Assembly (NCBI GenBank): GCA_009741485.1
Contig: CM019237.1
Coordinates: forward strand, 47,991,195-48,055,194
Direction of reading: 5' to 3'
DNA: 64,000 nucleotides
Source of the DNA: Malurus cyaneus samueli
Lineage: Eukaryota > Chordata > Aves > Passeriformes > Maluridae
The position numbers were made by a program, and so were the translations under genes. The notes beneath the pieces were generated by a model. The model saw only the letters and a program-made list of their open reading frames with translations, made no database searches and was not told where the DNA came from. The number at the start of each line of letters is the position of its first letter. Positions within the stretch are counted from its first letter, which is position 1. Positions 1 through 12,105 of the stretch are shown here, one piece after another.

Positions 1-166
1 CTGTCAAAGGAATTACAAACATCTATAACATCGCTATTATCAGAGTTTGTAAATAACAATAAATGTAAAAGCTCAAGTTGGGCCTACAGTCCTGTCCCAC
101 TAGATATGGCAAAAACAAACAATGGAGAAGTTCTATCTCCAATACCTATACTTTGGTGGCTTTTTC
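1..166. other. Unique non-coding flank
   Basis: AT-rich sequence before the first LTR. I see no coding, RNA or repeat signature in it. Confidence 0.5.
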
Positions 167-760
167 TGTGCTGTGGTCTAACCTGACAGGCAGCTAAATA
201 CCCCACAGCCCTGCCCCAACCCTGTGAATTGAGGGAAAGAATTGGGGAAAAAAAAAATTTGTGGGTTGAAATGTAGGCAGTTTAATAGGACAGAAAATTA
301 GGTGAGGATGATGATGATGATGATACTACTACTACTACTAATAATAATAAAATAATAATAATATTTTTAAATTATTGGAATATACAAAAAATTGACATAC
401 AATACAATTGTTCACTTAATTTGCTATAATATCCATCCTGTTCCTGAGCAGTCCCTGGCCAGCTTCCCCCCAGTTTATATCCAGAGCACGATGTCTGCTA
501 GGGTATGGAATATCTTTTGGGCCCCTTAGGGTCAGCTGTACCGGCTGTGTCTCCTCCCAGCTCCTCGTGTGCTCCAGCCCACTCACTGGTGAGGTGGTGT
601 AAGGAGCTGAAAAGTCCTTGAGTCCTTGAGAGTAAATATTGCTTAGCAACAGCTGAAACATCGGTGTGTTAGCAATATTATCCTCATCTGAAATCCAAAA
701 CACAGGACTGTGACAGCTACTGGGAAGAAAATTAACTCTTTGTGAGTGAAACCCAAGCAC
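167..760 (-). mobile_element. Solo LTR, avian ERVL type
   Basis: Read on the minus strand this follows the known layout of a widespread avian ERVL-type LTR. The distal end has the GAAGAAAATTAACTC block (about 728-742 on the plus strand). Next come a CAAAACACAG block, the AGCAACAGCTGAAACATC region (about 645-663), a TATA-like ATATAAACTGGGG in sense (near 470-482), and an AAT-rich simple repeat. It ends in GACAGTTTAATAGGAC-like sequence and the GGTTTAACC-type terminus near 167-182. The trinucleotide runs GAT, ACT and AAT at 308-365 sit where related LTR copies carry an AAT-rich stretch, so I treat them as part of the element. No gag, pol or env sequence adjoins it, so it is probably a solo LTR left by recombination. 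I found no convincing target-site duplication, and both ends are uncertain by several bases. The reading frame across 416-760 lies inside it and is not a gene. Confidence 0.82.
308..365. repeat. Compound trinucleotide microsatellite inside the LTR
   Basis: About six GAT units run into about five ACT units and then AAT units with one interruption. The change of unit along the run suggests stepwise mutation of a single parent repeat. Confidence 0.9.
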
Positions 761-1783
761 TCTAGTGGAGGCATAGTTAATGATTTGGGATATCTCAAAA
801 TTATCTGCTAAATTTCTTAAGCTGGAGTAAATGCAGTGGTTTAATATTCTTGCATGCTTGTCCTAGATCTTGTTCCAACATGGAAACCTAGACACAGATG
901 CCTCTGAGGAGGACGAACAGGGAAATGGTCCATAATTCTTAGAATATCCATCTTACCAAAAACAGACAAAATACCCAAGAGAGGAAAAAGGAAGGCCACG
1001 AGCCAATGTTTTATGTCAAATGTAAAACTGCTTTTGAAACTGGCTTTTTTTGTCTTCCAGAAATATTTAGGGGGTGGAGAGGAGAAACAACTCTCAGACT
1101 TTAGAAAAATGTTTTCCTCTGTGTCTGAAATACATTTCACATCTCCCTTGAAAATTGCCTTTAACCATATGTTTCTACTAATACTATAACAGGCTTTCAG
1201 TTGTAAACCAGGGTCCTGGTATCTTGTCCTTTCTGAAAACCCCTTTGTTATAATATTTATCACTAAATAATTGACATTTCTTTTAGGTTTTCCTCAACAA
1301 ACTACCCCATGTCACCATCCTTGTTTTGGCTTTATAGAAATAGCACACACACTTTTTCCTAGCTTGCTTATCTGATGCATAGGTCACTTTTGCTGTCAGA
1401 ATCTATTTATTGAATAAAACTGATTTTTTTCCTTTCTCAAGATATAGTGAAAAATGTGCAAGAGCTCCCAGTACAGGGATGTTGGTTACTAGGAAACACA
1501 GTCTCCAGAGACCAGACTAGGAGCACAAGCCTTGGACTACAAAGATTTATTTGGGGGAAGTTCTTGAAACAAGGGTTGGAATTAAAATAATAATAATCTA
1601 AAAAAATGTCTGTGCTGAAGGACAAGTTTAAAGAGAGAAATGGATATCTGTAAGAGTCTTAAAACAGCCTTCTCTTGTTTTAAGAAGATGGTTTATGTAA
1701 TAGTCTAAACTTGCTGGATATCTCTGAAGAAAGAAACTGGAAACACTGAAGAAAAAAAAACCCAAACAAAAAGGTGTAGGAAT
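761..1783. other. Unique non-coding DNA
   Basis: No recognisable exon, RNA or repeat. The minus-strand frame at 841-1263 (140 codons) matches nothing I know and has no supporting signal. Confidence 0.5.
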
Positions 1784-2215
1784 TCATGGAATCATATAAT
1801 GGTTTGAACTGGAAGAGACCTTTGAAGGGCCATCTAGTCCAACGCCCTTACAATGAGCAGGAATATCTCCATCTAGATCAGGTTACTCAGCCACTTCTAA
1901 CCTGTCTTGGAATGTTTCCAAAGGTGGGGCAACTCCCACCTCTCTGGGAAACTTGTGACAGGGTTTTACCACCCCCATCTTAAAAACGCTTCTTTCTTAT
2001 ATCTGATCTAAAACAACTCTCCTTCAGTTTAAAATCATTAAAACCAACTTCCTAAAAACTTTACCCCCATCATTCTTTTAGGCTCCCTTCAAGTGCTAGA
2101 AGGTCACAATAAGGTGTCCTCAGAGCCTTCTCTTTTCCAGATTGAAGAAACCAAACTCTCTTTCCTCATAGGAGAGGGGCTCCATCCCTCTCTCAGTCTA
2201 ATAAAAATCCATCTG
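1784..2215 (-). mobile_element. CR1 LINE 3' end, 5'-truncated
   Basis: The plus strand shows the reverse complement of a CR1 3' end. It starts with a TCATGGAATCATATAATGG tail remnant, then AACTGGAAGAGACCTTTGAAG, a CCATCTAGTCCAACGCCC block, and further in CTCATAGGAGAGGGGCTCC. These are the standard landmarks of the CR1 3' UTR and the end of ORF2. The inner boundary near 2215 is approximate because similarity fades. The copy is clearly diverged and encodes no intact protein. Confidence 0.9.
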
Positions 2216-3106
2216 CTTCGAATTTAAAAGATTTTTCTGGTCTTCTTTGGGATGGATTCCTACAAGGACACACTCCAGGCACAATTGCTCCTGACTAATT
2301 AGGAACCTTGTCATAATTCTGCATTTGAGATATATTGTCCAAAGCTTTTCCTAAATTACTTTTTGTCTCTCCTGTGAGAAAACCCACAACACCCAGTGGG
2401 TTATATTGTTTGAAATTCCTCTATGAGGTCTGGAAAATATGCAAAATAGGAAATGATCCAGCCAGGAGTCACTGAAGACAAATTTAATCCAAAGCATTTG
2501 CAGCACTGGAGCAAGGCCCTGAAAGTATCAATGTGTCTGTATAGCTTATTTAGAATGATGCATTTTGGAAAGAGAATTGTAAGGGAAATCTTCCCTTTTA
2601 GCATCTCATAGTTTTACCCTCTATCACCAAACAGCATAATACATGTCCCAAGGAGATTTGAAGTGAATGAAGTTCCCCACATCCAAGTGGCCTGAATGTC
2701 ATCCCTGCAAAATGCAACCCCCTCTTGGAAAATTCTTAGAGAGAATATCAGCTGATAACCTATTATGTGTGCTCTGAAAGGACCACATAAGAAAGCACTG
2801 CCCCTGGCTGTTTGTCTTAGATGTAATTAGTGTGTGTCAGATGCTCTCATGCTCCAAAACACAGAGTGGAGGTAACTGCAAGAGCCAGCTGGAGCCTGGC
2901 CCTGTGAAGTTGGTGCCAGGCAGTTTGAAACAAGCACTGGCTTTTCCCACCCAGCAGTTTGCAGTGCTAAACTCACTGAAGGCAGGCAGCCAGGGACAGG
3001 CTCATGGAGGTAATCACATATATGTGATGGGTAGATGCAAGAAGAAGAGGTAGCCTCAGTCTTGATAAGTTTTTCTCAGGTGAGCAGAAAAATAACAAAG
3101 TCGTCT
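2216..3106. other. Unique non-coding DNA
   Basis: Nothing recognisable. The plus-strand frame at 2832-3053 has no domain I can identify. Confidence 0.45.
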
Positions 3107-3285
3107 AATTTTAGTTCAAAAGAAACCCCAAACCAAACCAAACCAAACCAAACCAAACCAAACCAAACCAATCCAAACCAAACCAAACCAAACCANAATT
3201 TTAGTTCAAAAGAAACCCCAAACCAAACCAAACCAAACCAAACCAAACCAAACCAAACCAATCCAAACCAAACCAAACCAAACCA
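3107..3285. repeat. AACCA-type pentamer repeat, duplicated around one N
   Basis: A tract of AACCA units carries one variant unit (AATCC). Positions 3107-3195 and 3197-3285 are identical over 89 bases, including the unique leader AATTTTAGTTCAAAAG and the variant unit. A single N at 3196 separates them. The true locus probably holds one leader plus one repeat tract. The open frames across it in both directions (plus strand 3035-3334, minus strand 3076-3276) exist only because the pentamer has no stop in those frames. Confidence 0.9.
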
Positions 3286-4335
3286 ACTGAATAAGGTATT
3301 TGAAAATAAGCAAAGAAACCATTTAGGTCAGTGAGCACCAAGACAACAGTTCTGAAAATGTTCTGAAAACTCCCCTCTTGGGAAGAGAACTTTGAAGGCT
3401 ATAGCCTAGGAAGGCCTCATGTGCCCTGTCATGCTCCAGACACTGAAATGCTTCCAGAATAATAAAAGTTTCTCTTGGACTCTGACTGCAAAGGCTGGGA
3501 AAGTTCTCAAGGTCACAGGGAAGGTGTATTTTCACATAGCATTGAAGACTGGCGCTTGACCCCTACAGTTAAAAAGCAAGCAGAATGGCCCCAGAAAAAC
3601 TGAGGGACATCAGTAGATCAATGCAAGCAAAGCAAAGGAGGAACTTGTCCACTACTTCCCACTCAGCAGCACCCAGATGTTTAGCTGCTTCCTGGAAAAC
3701 AGGGCCTTTGAATGCCAGTGGTTATTTTGGAGGACAAGTGCCATAAAAATATTCTTATTTTCCTTCTCCTCTCCTTGAGTTTTTATTGCTGAGCACAGCA
3801 TGATATGGCATAAGTATCTCCTTAGTCAGTCTTGGTAAGATGTCCTGCCTGTGTCCCCTCCCAGTGTATTGATTACCCAGACTACTCTCCAAAAGCAGCT
3901 GAGTGGGAAAAAGATGCATTCTTGACATTGTGCAAGCACTGCAGAAATAGATGAAGGCTGGTGTGTTATCAGCACCTTTTTAATCACAAATCCAAAATCC
4001 AGCTGGATTCAGTACACACCGATTTGCAAGACAATACTGAGCAGGGGAAATAAGTAGAGAACCACAGAAATCACAGCCTCAATAGGAGCTAGTGAGGAGC
4101 AAAGTCTAACATCTTCAGTCCTAAAACAAAAATTCTAGTGCTAGGCCCAGAGGATCATGGTGGGTGCTACTTCATTGCAGGATGTGGGCTTCAGATCTTG
4201 CATCTGAAGTAACACCATATCCAACCAGTGTAACAAGTTACAGAATTGGAGATATATATTAGGATATCCTGGGAAAAGTCCATTAATAACAACTGCATTA
4301 ACTACAATAAGTAAGTGCCTAAACAACTGCATGTG
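3286..4335. other. Unique non-coding DNA
   Basis: No coding or RNA signature seen. Confidence 0.45.
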
Positions 4336-5181
4336 TGTCATGGTTTGAACTGGGACAAAAGCCAAAAGCGCCCAACAACATTCCCTCCCCCCTACTGGAG
4401 AGGCAGAAGGGAGAGCAAAAGCCCAATTAACACTAAAATTTATGTCTTTGAGATAACATAATTGAGAAAAAGATATGTATATGCTCCAGAAAATGGTCAG
4501 ACAGGAGGAATAACATCACTTAAGTTGCAAAATAAATTTATTACTAAGGACTGCTAAGAATACTACCGCACCAGGGAGGGGAACAAAGATAGGGAAAAAT
4601 TTACAAGGAAAAGAAAATAAAAATGGACATTTTAAGACACCTGTTATTCTTGCCAGGAACCTGTCTCTCTCTCAGGTTGTCCCTCCTCACCCTTCCATTC
4701 CTTCCTGCACACAAGAGAGGCAGGGGATGAAAGTTTAACATAGATCAAACTACTCATTACGGTTATCATCCACCAACAGTCAGTGTATAACTGCAGATGG
4801 CATGGGATTCTTTTCTTTACCTCGTGGGAGAAAGAAAACAGTCCTCCAAGGCCACTCTTGCAAATCTCCTGGCAGAACACAGTGGCTTCTTCTAAGCATC
4901 AACTCGCTTCAGTCGTGGGGGGCGGGCAAGGCTCTTCCCCCTTCTTGGCTTATGATCAGTCCAGCCCTCAAAGGCCAGGTTTTTTTTTCTCAGAGCAAGG
5001 TCGCTTTCTTTTCTATACAGGTCTCCCATTGAAGGAATAGTCCTTTCGACAACAGCTTGTTTTCTCCATGTCCGAGCACCACAGCAACAGCACCTGTCTT
5101 ATTCTTACTGTGATCTTGGGTCTCCATTTTTTTTCTTACATCTCCTCACCCTCTTTCTCAGTCTTTCCCCAGTGCATGACA
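4336..5181 (-). mobile_element. LTR-like element (probable endogenous retrovirus solo LTR)
   Basis: The left edge reads TGTCATGGTTTGAACTGGGA, the reverse complement of the ...AACCATGACA ending shared by many avian LTRs. In the minus-strand sense an AATAAA signal lies near 4530, followed by about 190 bases to the terminus, which fits an R-U5 region. Upstream in sense is a long U3-like stretch with polypurine and polypyrimidine bias. The right edge is placed at TGCATGACA (5181) only by analogy. The word TGCATG occurs beside both edges, but I could not fix an exact target-site duplication. No retroviral coding sequence adjoins. The family cannot be named without a library search. Confidence 0.6.
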
Positions 5182-8100
5182 CTAAAACTAAATATTAACA
5201 ACCTAAGAACTAAATGGCAGCCGCACTCTGTCTTGTTTTGAATTCTTTTAAAGTACAAGACCATACATCATCACAGAGGTGTAACCAGCCTGTGCAATTG
5301 GCCCAGGCCTGACCAGCAGCCTGTCCATCAACCTCAGAGCCACAATGGATTGCTTCTAAAACACAGGGGGTAGGGCTCCTTTTGCTGGAGAAGAAGGAGA
5401 AAGCTTCTAGAACTTTGTCACAGGAGCCATCTTTGTGGTTTCTTGGTCCCATCGCCCCATAACCAGAAAATTAGACTGAGTAAAACCAGGAAAATGTGGC
5501 ATTCTAATTTTGTCATTGTTTCTATGCTAGAAGAAATTTTCAGGTCATAGACAAGAAAGCATTGCTGATATAATTAATCAGAGCATTTGCTGGAGGTTCT
5601 TGCCCAGAGATACAATATACTGGATCTGATGATATATCAGCAGTTCTTCCCCCATCTTCACCAGTTAGGACTAGACAATATTCTGTGACTCTCGTTCTTA
5701 GTTAGAGCATGAAAGAATACAAAAAGCCAGGCAAATTATTGGTAACAGTGTTAAGACCCAGAAATTGACTTAGAAGCTCAACAGGAGAGCAAACCCAATG
5801 TTATATTAGCAGTAAAAGTATGGAAATTTCAAGAATTTAATATCAAAGTCTTATCAACCTTGTCAGTCACCTGCTTTGTTCTCCCAGGAGGAATCAGAGT
5901 AAGGTGGCATGAATCCAAGAACATACTACCTCTGAAACTTTGTCTGTCCTAGACAAGGAGAAGTTGCCAGACTGTTCAGCTGGAGGTGTCTGCTGAACTG
6001 CACAAACATTTGACATGTCCTCAAGTGTAGTAAAAGCAAAACTGATGCATGATACTTCGTTTAATGCACTAATCTTTTATGGATTTTGGTTTTAGTTTTT
6101 AGTTTTCTTTCTCCTATTACCTAGCTTTTCTGCATTTTCACTGCTATGCCACCTTATTCTCATGGGATACTTCTGCTTAAATAGCTAATAAGAAGTGTAA
6201 TAAAATTTGTCAGTTGCGGTGGATAGAACATCAGAGATTTTTTTTCTGCGGTTCATTGTGGAGTTTATGAACTTGAGCGAACTTGAGCTTGAGAGACTCC
6301 CTCAACAGGATCCTCCCTGTCTGTGGAACATGAAGTGGCATCTCCCCCTTGGCACCAAAAGCCTTGGCCCAGGTTCTTAAAGTAGCCCTTTACCCCAGCA
6401 CTGTCTTTTTCCTTATGCACGCAAAAAGTCCCCAGAAAAAAACCCATACAACCTCGAACTCTAAGACTGCTCCCTTTCTGTGAGTTCCAGTGTTCATATC
6501 AGTGCTATTTAAAATTTGCAAGAAAAGCTTTGATAAGCCTTGGAGAAGCCATGTTTTCCATTACAAGAAGGATTATCCTGAAAAAAAAAAAACCCACCAA
6601 AGACTGCTTCCAACTCATTCAGATAAGTTTAGAGTGAGTGCCCTTAACAGATCAGCAAAAAGCATAAAAACCCAGAGGAAGATTCTGACACAGAGGTGCA
6701 AGTTAGGCACAAGTAAGTGAACAACAAAGATTTAGGTCAGTTTTACATGATCAGGTTCTGAAACACAAGATAATGGGATCGTTTTGGGGAAGATTACAGC
6801 AACCTCCTTTTCTGATTGTGCCATGGTACTTTTCTTAATTTTAGTGCTGCTCTCTAGCTGAGTCAAGGCAATTGTTCATGCATATTCCTGCCCCGTGGCA
6901 AATATGAATTATTATATGTCTTTCAGCCTTCACATATTGCGGCAAAGCTCAGCTTATCTTTTATTAGCTGCAGGCTAACCCTGCACACAGACCATGGCAA
7001 GGGATGTTATTCCATTCTTCAGGAGACTGAAAGCTTCCACTGAGGTCCTTAGAAATAAAGGCAATCTGACAAGTGCCAATAGTCATTAGTGACTACATTT
7101 TCAGGGATAATGATGAGGTGAAGAAGTCGAATGTCACCGCAGTAAAGTCTCAAGTGAGCTGCAGGCTTCAATAAATCATCAAAAATGGATGAAATCTACC
7201 TGTTTGAAAGGGAGCTGTTTACAGAGAACTCATTCTTAGTACCCAGATTTGAAAGAACTTTAGTCTTTGAAAAAGGTTGCTGATTTTTCCAGTTGGCTCT
7301 AAACCTCTCAAATAATAGATCAACACAATCTCCTGCTTTACCCTCAGCACTTGCTCCGAGAAAAAGCAGAAGTTTTGAAAGCGTTTCCTAGGTGATTGCT
7401 TACTGAACTCTGTGAGCTCCAAGCAAGTCCAGGGTGGGGCATTGGCCCCACAAATTTCTAACAAAAGTCTAAAGAACATACTTTATTTCACAGTGAGCAG
7501 GCCCTGAAGAGCTCTTTTAGCCAGGCTTGGTGAGACCATCGGCAAACACCAGCTGAATCCTTAGATGTATCATTTCCTTCTCCTTCTTAGGAGCAGAAAT
7601 GGATAATTTCTGTCAATAGGGTCAGATCCTGGCTGACTGGTGTCCTGGGAATCTTGAACATTTTCTAAGCAAGGCTGAAGGATAATTTGTGTAGGCCATC
7701 ATTGCAGCATAGCCCCTCCAAGCACTCATTCACATTGTTTCATTGCTATGCTGGTTCTGCTCCAGGGAAGGGGATATTTTTGTGGGACAGGGCTGGGATA
7801 GGAAGCATGAAGCTGCTTTCATTTGATACAAGGCATCAATCCCATCTTTTTGGTGGCAGCAATGAATCAACAGGGAAATGGATCCCTTAAACATTTTTAC
7901 TTTGCACAGTTTAATAGCTTTCCTCCAGTCATACTGCTGTCTTCTTCAGCCAGGAAGCCCAACCAAGGCTCAGATGCTGCTTCAAATGCATTTGGGATGT
8001 TTTCACCAAGCACAAGGACTCTGGCAGGTGATTTATTTTTCTTCATGATCTGTTTTCAGCAAAATCTAATTAGAAGTGCAGCCTCCACATCTATGAGACA

Positions 8101-10639
8101 GTGGTTCAAGGCTGTCTAGCTGAATTGACAGTAAGGCTTATGGATTTGCCCATTATAGAGAGATTCTTGAGGAGCACTGGAGCTAGACACCTCTTCAGAT
8201 TGCAATGCTATGGCTCTGTTCTGCACTTGAGGCAAGAAGGGTCATGTGCAAATCATGATACTTTGTGGCAGTTACTCTTGAAAATTGAAAATTCGTACTT
8301 TTATTCCCTTGTAAGAGAATAATTTGCTATTACAGAAAAATGATTACTGTAGTCCACTGGCCCCAGCATAATATTATCTCACTCATTTAAATTCTTTCCC
8401 AAAAGCATCAGTGTAAACAAGGGTTCATCACCTTCAAGTATTTATTTTAGATCTCCAATAGCAAGTAATTTATGTGTGCTTACTTATGACACCAATAATC
8501 TAAACCAATTAACTTTGGTGAACTTCAACTTTTCTGCAGACTTTATCACCAGAGATTGAGACTGACTGCATGAAGGCACGTGAAGGATTCAAGCAGTCCC
8601 TTTACCTCAAGGACACCCCACAGCAGCAGCTCAAATTATAACAGTTACATTGCATAAAACCACAAAGAAAAACAGAGATTGACACCTGGCAACTGGAACT
8701 TGACACAAGCAGGTAAAAATTATTTTTTCTAACTCCCAATTCCATAGAATCTTATTCCGCAGAAACAGTTCTACACACGTGTCATGGGGCAAAGTTAATC
8801 TAAAGGCAAACTATGAGTCTTCTTTGGTTGGGAAATCCTTAATACATATGAAAAGATTTAGGGGATTTACAGTCTTCTTAGATTGTCCATGCCATGGACA
8901 CAGCTGGGAAAAAAGCTGAGCCATCTTTCTACCAGGGAATCCCTCAGCTGCTGGAAGGGACAGGCATAAGAATTTTGCTGAGTTGAGTGGAGAATGAGGA
9001 GAGCTCCAAGGCTGATTCAAGCCTCATTCTCTGATGAAAGAAGAAGGGACTGTGTTAAAAAAAGGCAGCAGCATCAACTCTGCATCAGTGCAAGACTGTC
9101 CAAATGAGGATAGACACCCATTAAAGGAAATTCAGGAATATTCTGGAACAGGCAAGAAGATCTGTGCCAGTCTAAATTCACAAATAAAACGGCAGACTAA
9201 AGTTAACTTTTGGCAAGGGAAATGCATTCCCCACCTTAGCTGTGTATTAATTAACCAGGCCTTTCACTTCAGGGAATAAAATATTGCCCTTTGCTGTTTA
9301 CAGCACTTTCTGCTAACACACTCTATGCAGCCTGAACTTGTTGACTAACCAAAGCTCTAAATTGACTGCTAATTTTGTGTTGGGTCAAATTAATTTTAAA
9401 ACCAGATTAATTAAAGCAGATGAAGCTTTGTTTATCCATTATTCATGAAGCTTATTGGAACAGGAGAGAGTACATTAGCTTTATTTAGGATATTACTCTA
9501 CTCTAATGAACTCTATTTTTTGACTCTTAATGCTCCTTTTCAGAAGGACTGCAGGTTCGTGTTGTTGGGTGGTTTTGGTTTTTTTATTTTTCTTTGGTGG
9601 TCTTAATGCAAACAATGGAATCAGCTGAGTTTTTGCCTCCAAAATCTACAGCTGACAATCTTCAGCAGTGACAGCCTCCTGCCATAATTCTGCAGAGGGA
9701 GAAAAGAGTACGTGTCCATTCTGAGAAAGGATCTCCTGCTCATCCTCTCCTAATGCAGATGGAAACTGCAGAGAGGATACGATATGTTCGCTCAGCATCA
9801 GAGCCAGATAACCCACAGATAGTCAGAAGAGGCTGCTGGATAATGCTAGAAGCATTACTGGACCTATTAAAGTGCTCTTTGCACAAATGGTGTATCACTG
9901 CTAGTTTGAGTAGTTCTGTCTGAAACAATGAATTGAGATCTGAGATACTAGTTGTCTCAGAAACTAATGGTGTTTTTGAGCAAGTGGAAGACTGGAGTTT
10001 CTCAGAACATACAGGATAAAAATAGAGTTTTGCTCAAAAGTTGCAGTATTAATCTATATTTGCAAATAAAATTAGATGAGCAAATGTAAGCTAAACAAAG
10101 GAAAGGAGGTGTTCACAAAGTAGATTGGTTTAAATTAAACAAAATACCAAGATGTCAATTAAAGATGATACGAAGATGGGTCTGTATGCAGATAAAAGGG
10201 TAGGTTGCAAATATGGAAGAAAAAATGTTTAAATCTGCTAAACCCCAAGTCTCTTTCCTGAAAAACAAACTGACTGACAGATCTCATTGCCACAGGATGC
10301 TAATGAGAACTGATGAAATGAAAGACAGAAGTGGTTACCCATATGACTTAGAAAAACATCTAGGTACAATAGTGAGAACACTGTAAAGGATCCAAAAACA
10401 AATTTCTGGTTGTGAAACTGCAACAAAAAATTAGGATGAAGCTTTCATAGAAATAGAAATATATTTTCTTTTGACATAGCTTGGCTGAATATATGACATT
10501 AGCTGCTGAAAAAAAACCCCAAAAAGGTATTAAAAAACATACATAGGAATCACTTGATCCTCTTAGCTGTGGTATCTGAATATTTCATGATCTCCATGTA
10601 TTTATCCGCACAATCTGTTTATGGAAGTGAGAAAATAAT
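5182..10639. other. Unique non-coding DNA
   Basis: Only short scattered frames on both strands, with no recognised domains. A 10-base tandem GAACTTGAGC x2 lies near 6270-6290. The stretch around 6880-6980 contains several homeodomain-like TAAT/ATTA words but no stronger signal. Confidence 0.45.
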
Positions 10640-10690
10640 TTGTGTTTTAAAAATGAGGAACTGAGTGGCAAGAAACTAAGGCTGTGATCC
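10640..10690 (-). repeat. Possible MIR-like SINE fragment
   Basis: The plus-strand sequence TTTTAAAAATGAGGAACTGAG followed by GGCAAGAAACTAAG resembles the reverse complement of the CORE-SINE/MIR 3' half (CTCAGTTTCCTCAT...TAAAA). It is about 50 bases long and diverged, so chance similarity is possible. Confidence 0.35.
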
Positions 10691-11116
10691 TCAGAAGTGT
10701 TTAAGCACCTAATTACTCTGGTGTCACACAAAGCTGCACAACAAGGAACTGGTCTTTGTCACAGTGATTTCCCTTGTCACAGCTTTGCTGCTCTTTTTAA
10801 GATTAGGCGGTCCAAACTGACTTTTACAGCTATAATTTTTTTGTGTCTATCAACAACAAAAGTATTTTTATTTGCTCCTGGAGAGGAGGATGGTTGCTAA
10901 GCGAAAGCATACCCAGCAGGGGGAATGTGAAGTGAGTTGGAGAGATCAAGGCAAGAAACCAGAATGATGATGTGAGAGCTTATGTTCCCTTTATTCAAGG
11001 CACTTTTATTAGTCCTGTGTTTTCAGAAAGCTAAAGTGCTGTTGTAACATCACCACAGAAAGCACCAGAATCTGGAGAAGAGGAAAGAAAGAACAAAAGG
11101 CTGTAAAGTACTGAAT

Positions 11117-11161
11117 GGGGGGGGGGGGGGGGGGGGGGGGGGTGGGGGGGGTGGGGGGGGG
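11117..11161 (+). repeat. Poly-G tract
   Basis: 26 uninterrupted G are followed by G runs broken only by two single T, for about 45 bases in all. Such a run could form a G-quadruplex, but it is also prone to sequencing and assembly error. Confidence 0.95.
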
Positions 11162-12093
11162 AATCTAAAGCTTACTACAACTGCTATAGAGTCGAGGCTG
11201 TTGAGAACTAAAACTCGTTTAATGGGGCTGTGTATCTGTTTTAGTTATTGTTATGGTCAGTGTTAGCCAAGCAGAGATCAGTACTAGAGGAAAGTATTCT
11301 TCCTGTTTATGAGCTGGTAATTACCACCTCTTGAGCTAAATAAGCTTGGAACCTGAAGGCTGAAGAAATTTTTATAGGAAATAAATTTCTCCTGCCTTGA
11401 CATTTGTTAGCTCTGGATACAGTGAAACAAAGCTAATGAAGAACATCATGCTATGTGTACAAAGATCTGCTCACCTGGCTGCTCCACAACAGCTCTGCTC
11501 ACTCTCACAGCATTTCCAGATGCTGGCACACAAAACAAGAGATAAGCTAGTTATATTTAGGAACTGCTTTGGCCTTCCCACTGCACAATAATATTTTTCA
11601 TCTGGTAGAACTGGACTCAAGGAGGGCAGCCCTCACGCAGCTGCTCATCTGCCATTCTTGGGGTCAAGAAGGTGATGGGACTGATGGCCATTGACTGTCC
11701 AAAGAGAGATTATTTTAAACAAGTTTTAAAGCTAGCTGAAGAGAATTTACTTTGAAAAAAGTTAGAGCAACTATAAGGCTTCAATAAAAGTACATCAAAG
11801 CCACAGCCTAGTAGGTCTAGGTTTCATCTGTCTCATGGACCTTTTTGTCAAACCATTTTCTATCACTTAAGACTGAAGGGGAAACCTGGGATGAAATGCT
11901 GGCTTCTCTGTAGTTTGGAGGAGTTTCAATGCTGATTTTAATGGATGAACAAGTTAAATCTGTGTATGTGGCTGGGAGGATTCCAGCAGGCAGTGGGCAT
12001 GGGCAGTATGCATGACCAGAATAAATAGAATTTTTTCAACAGTGAAAAGTAACTGCACTATCTCTGTGCAAATTGTAGTACTTCGATTGGCTG
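11162..12093. other. Unique non-coding DNA
   Basis: Nothing recognisable. Confidence 0.45.
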
Positions 12094-12105
12094 ATGCTTG
12101 TAAAT
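12094..12105 (+). repeat. Left 12-bp direct repeat (possible target-site duplication)
   Basis: ATGCTTGTAAAT lies immediately outside the left arm of the foldback element and recurs exactly at 12995-13006. Because the arms are inverted, a direct repeat at the edges is better explained by duplication of the target than by the element itself. Confidence 0.55.

Noticed and set aside
416..760. 114-codon minus-strand gene
   Set aside because: It lies wholly inside the ERVL-type LTR, which encodes no protein in this family.
3035..3334. Pro/Asn/Gln/Thr/Lys-repeat protein frame
   Set aside because: It is the translation of a stop-free pentamer repeat and crosses an N; the opposite strand is equally open.
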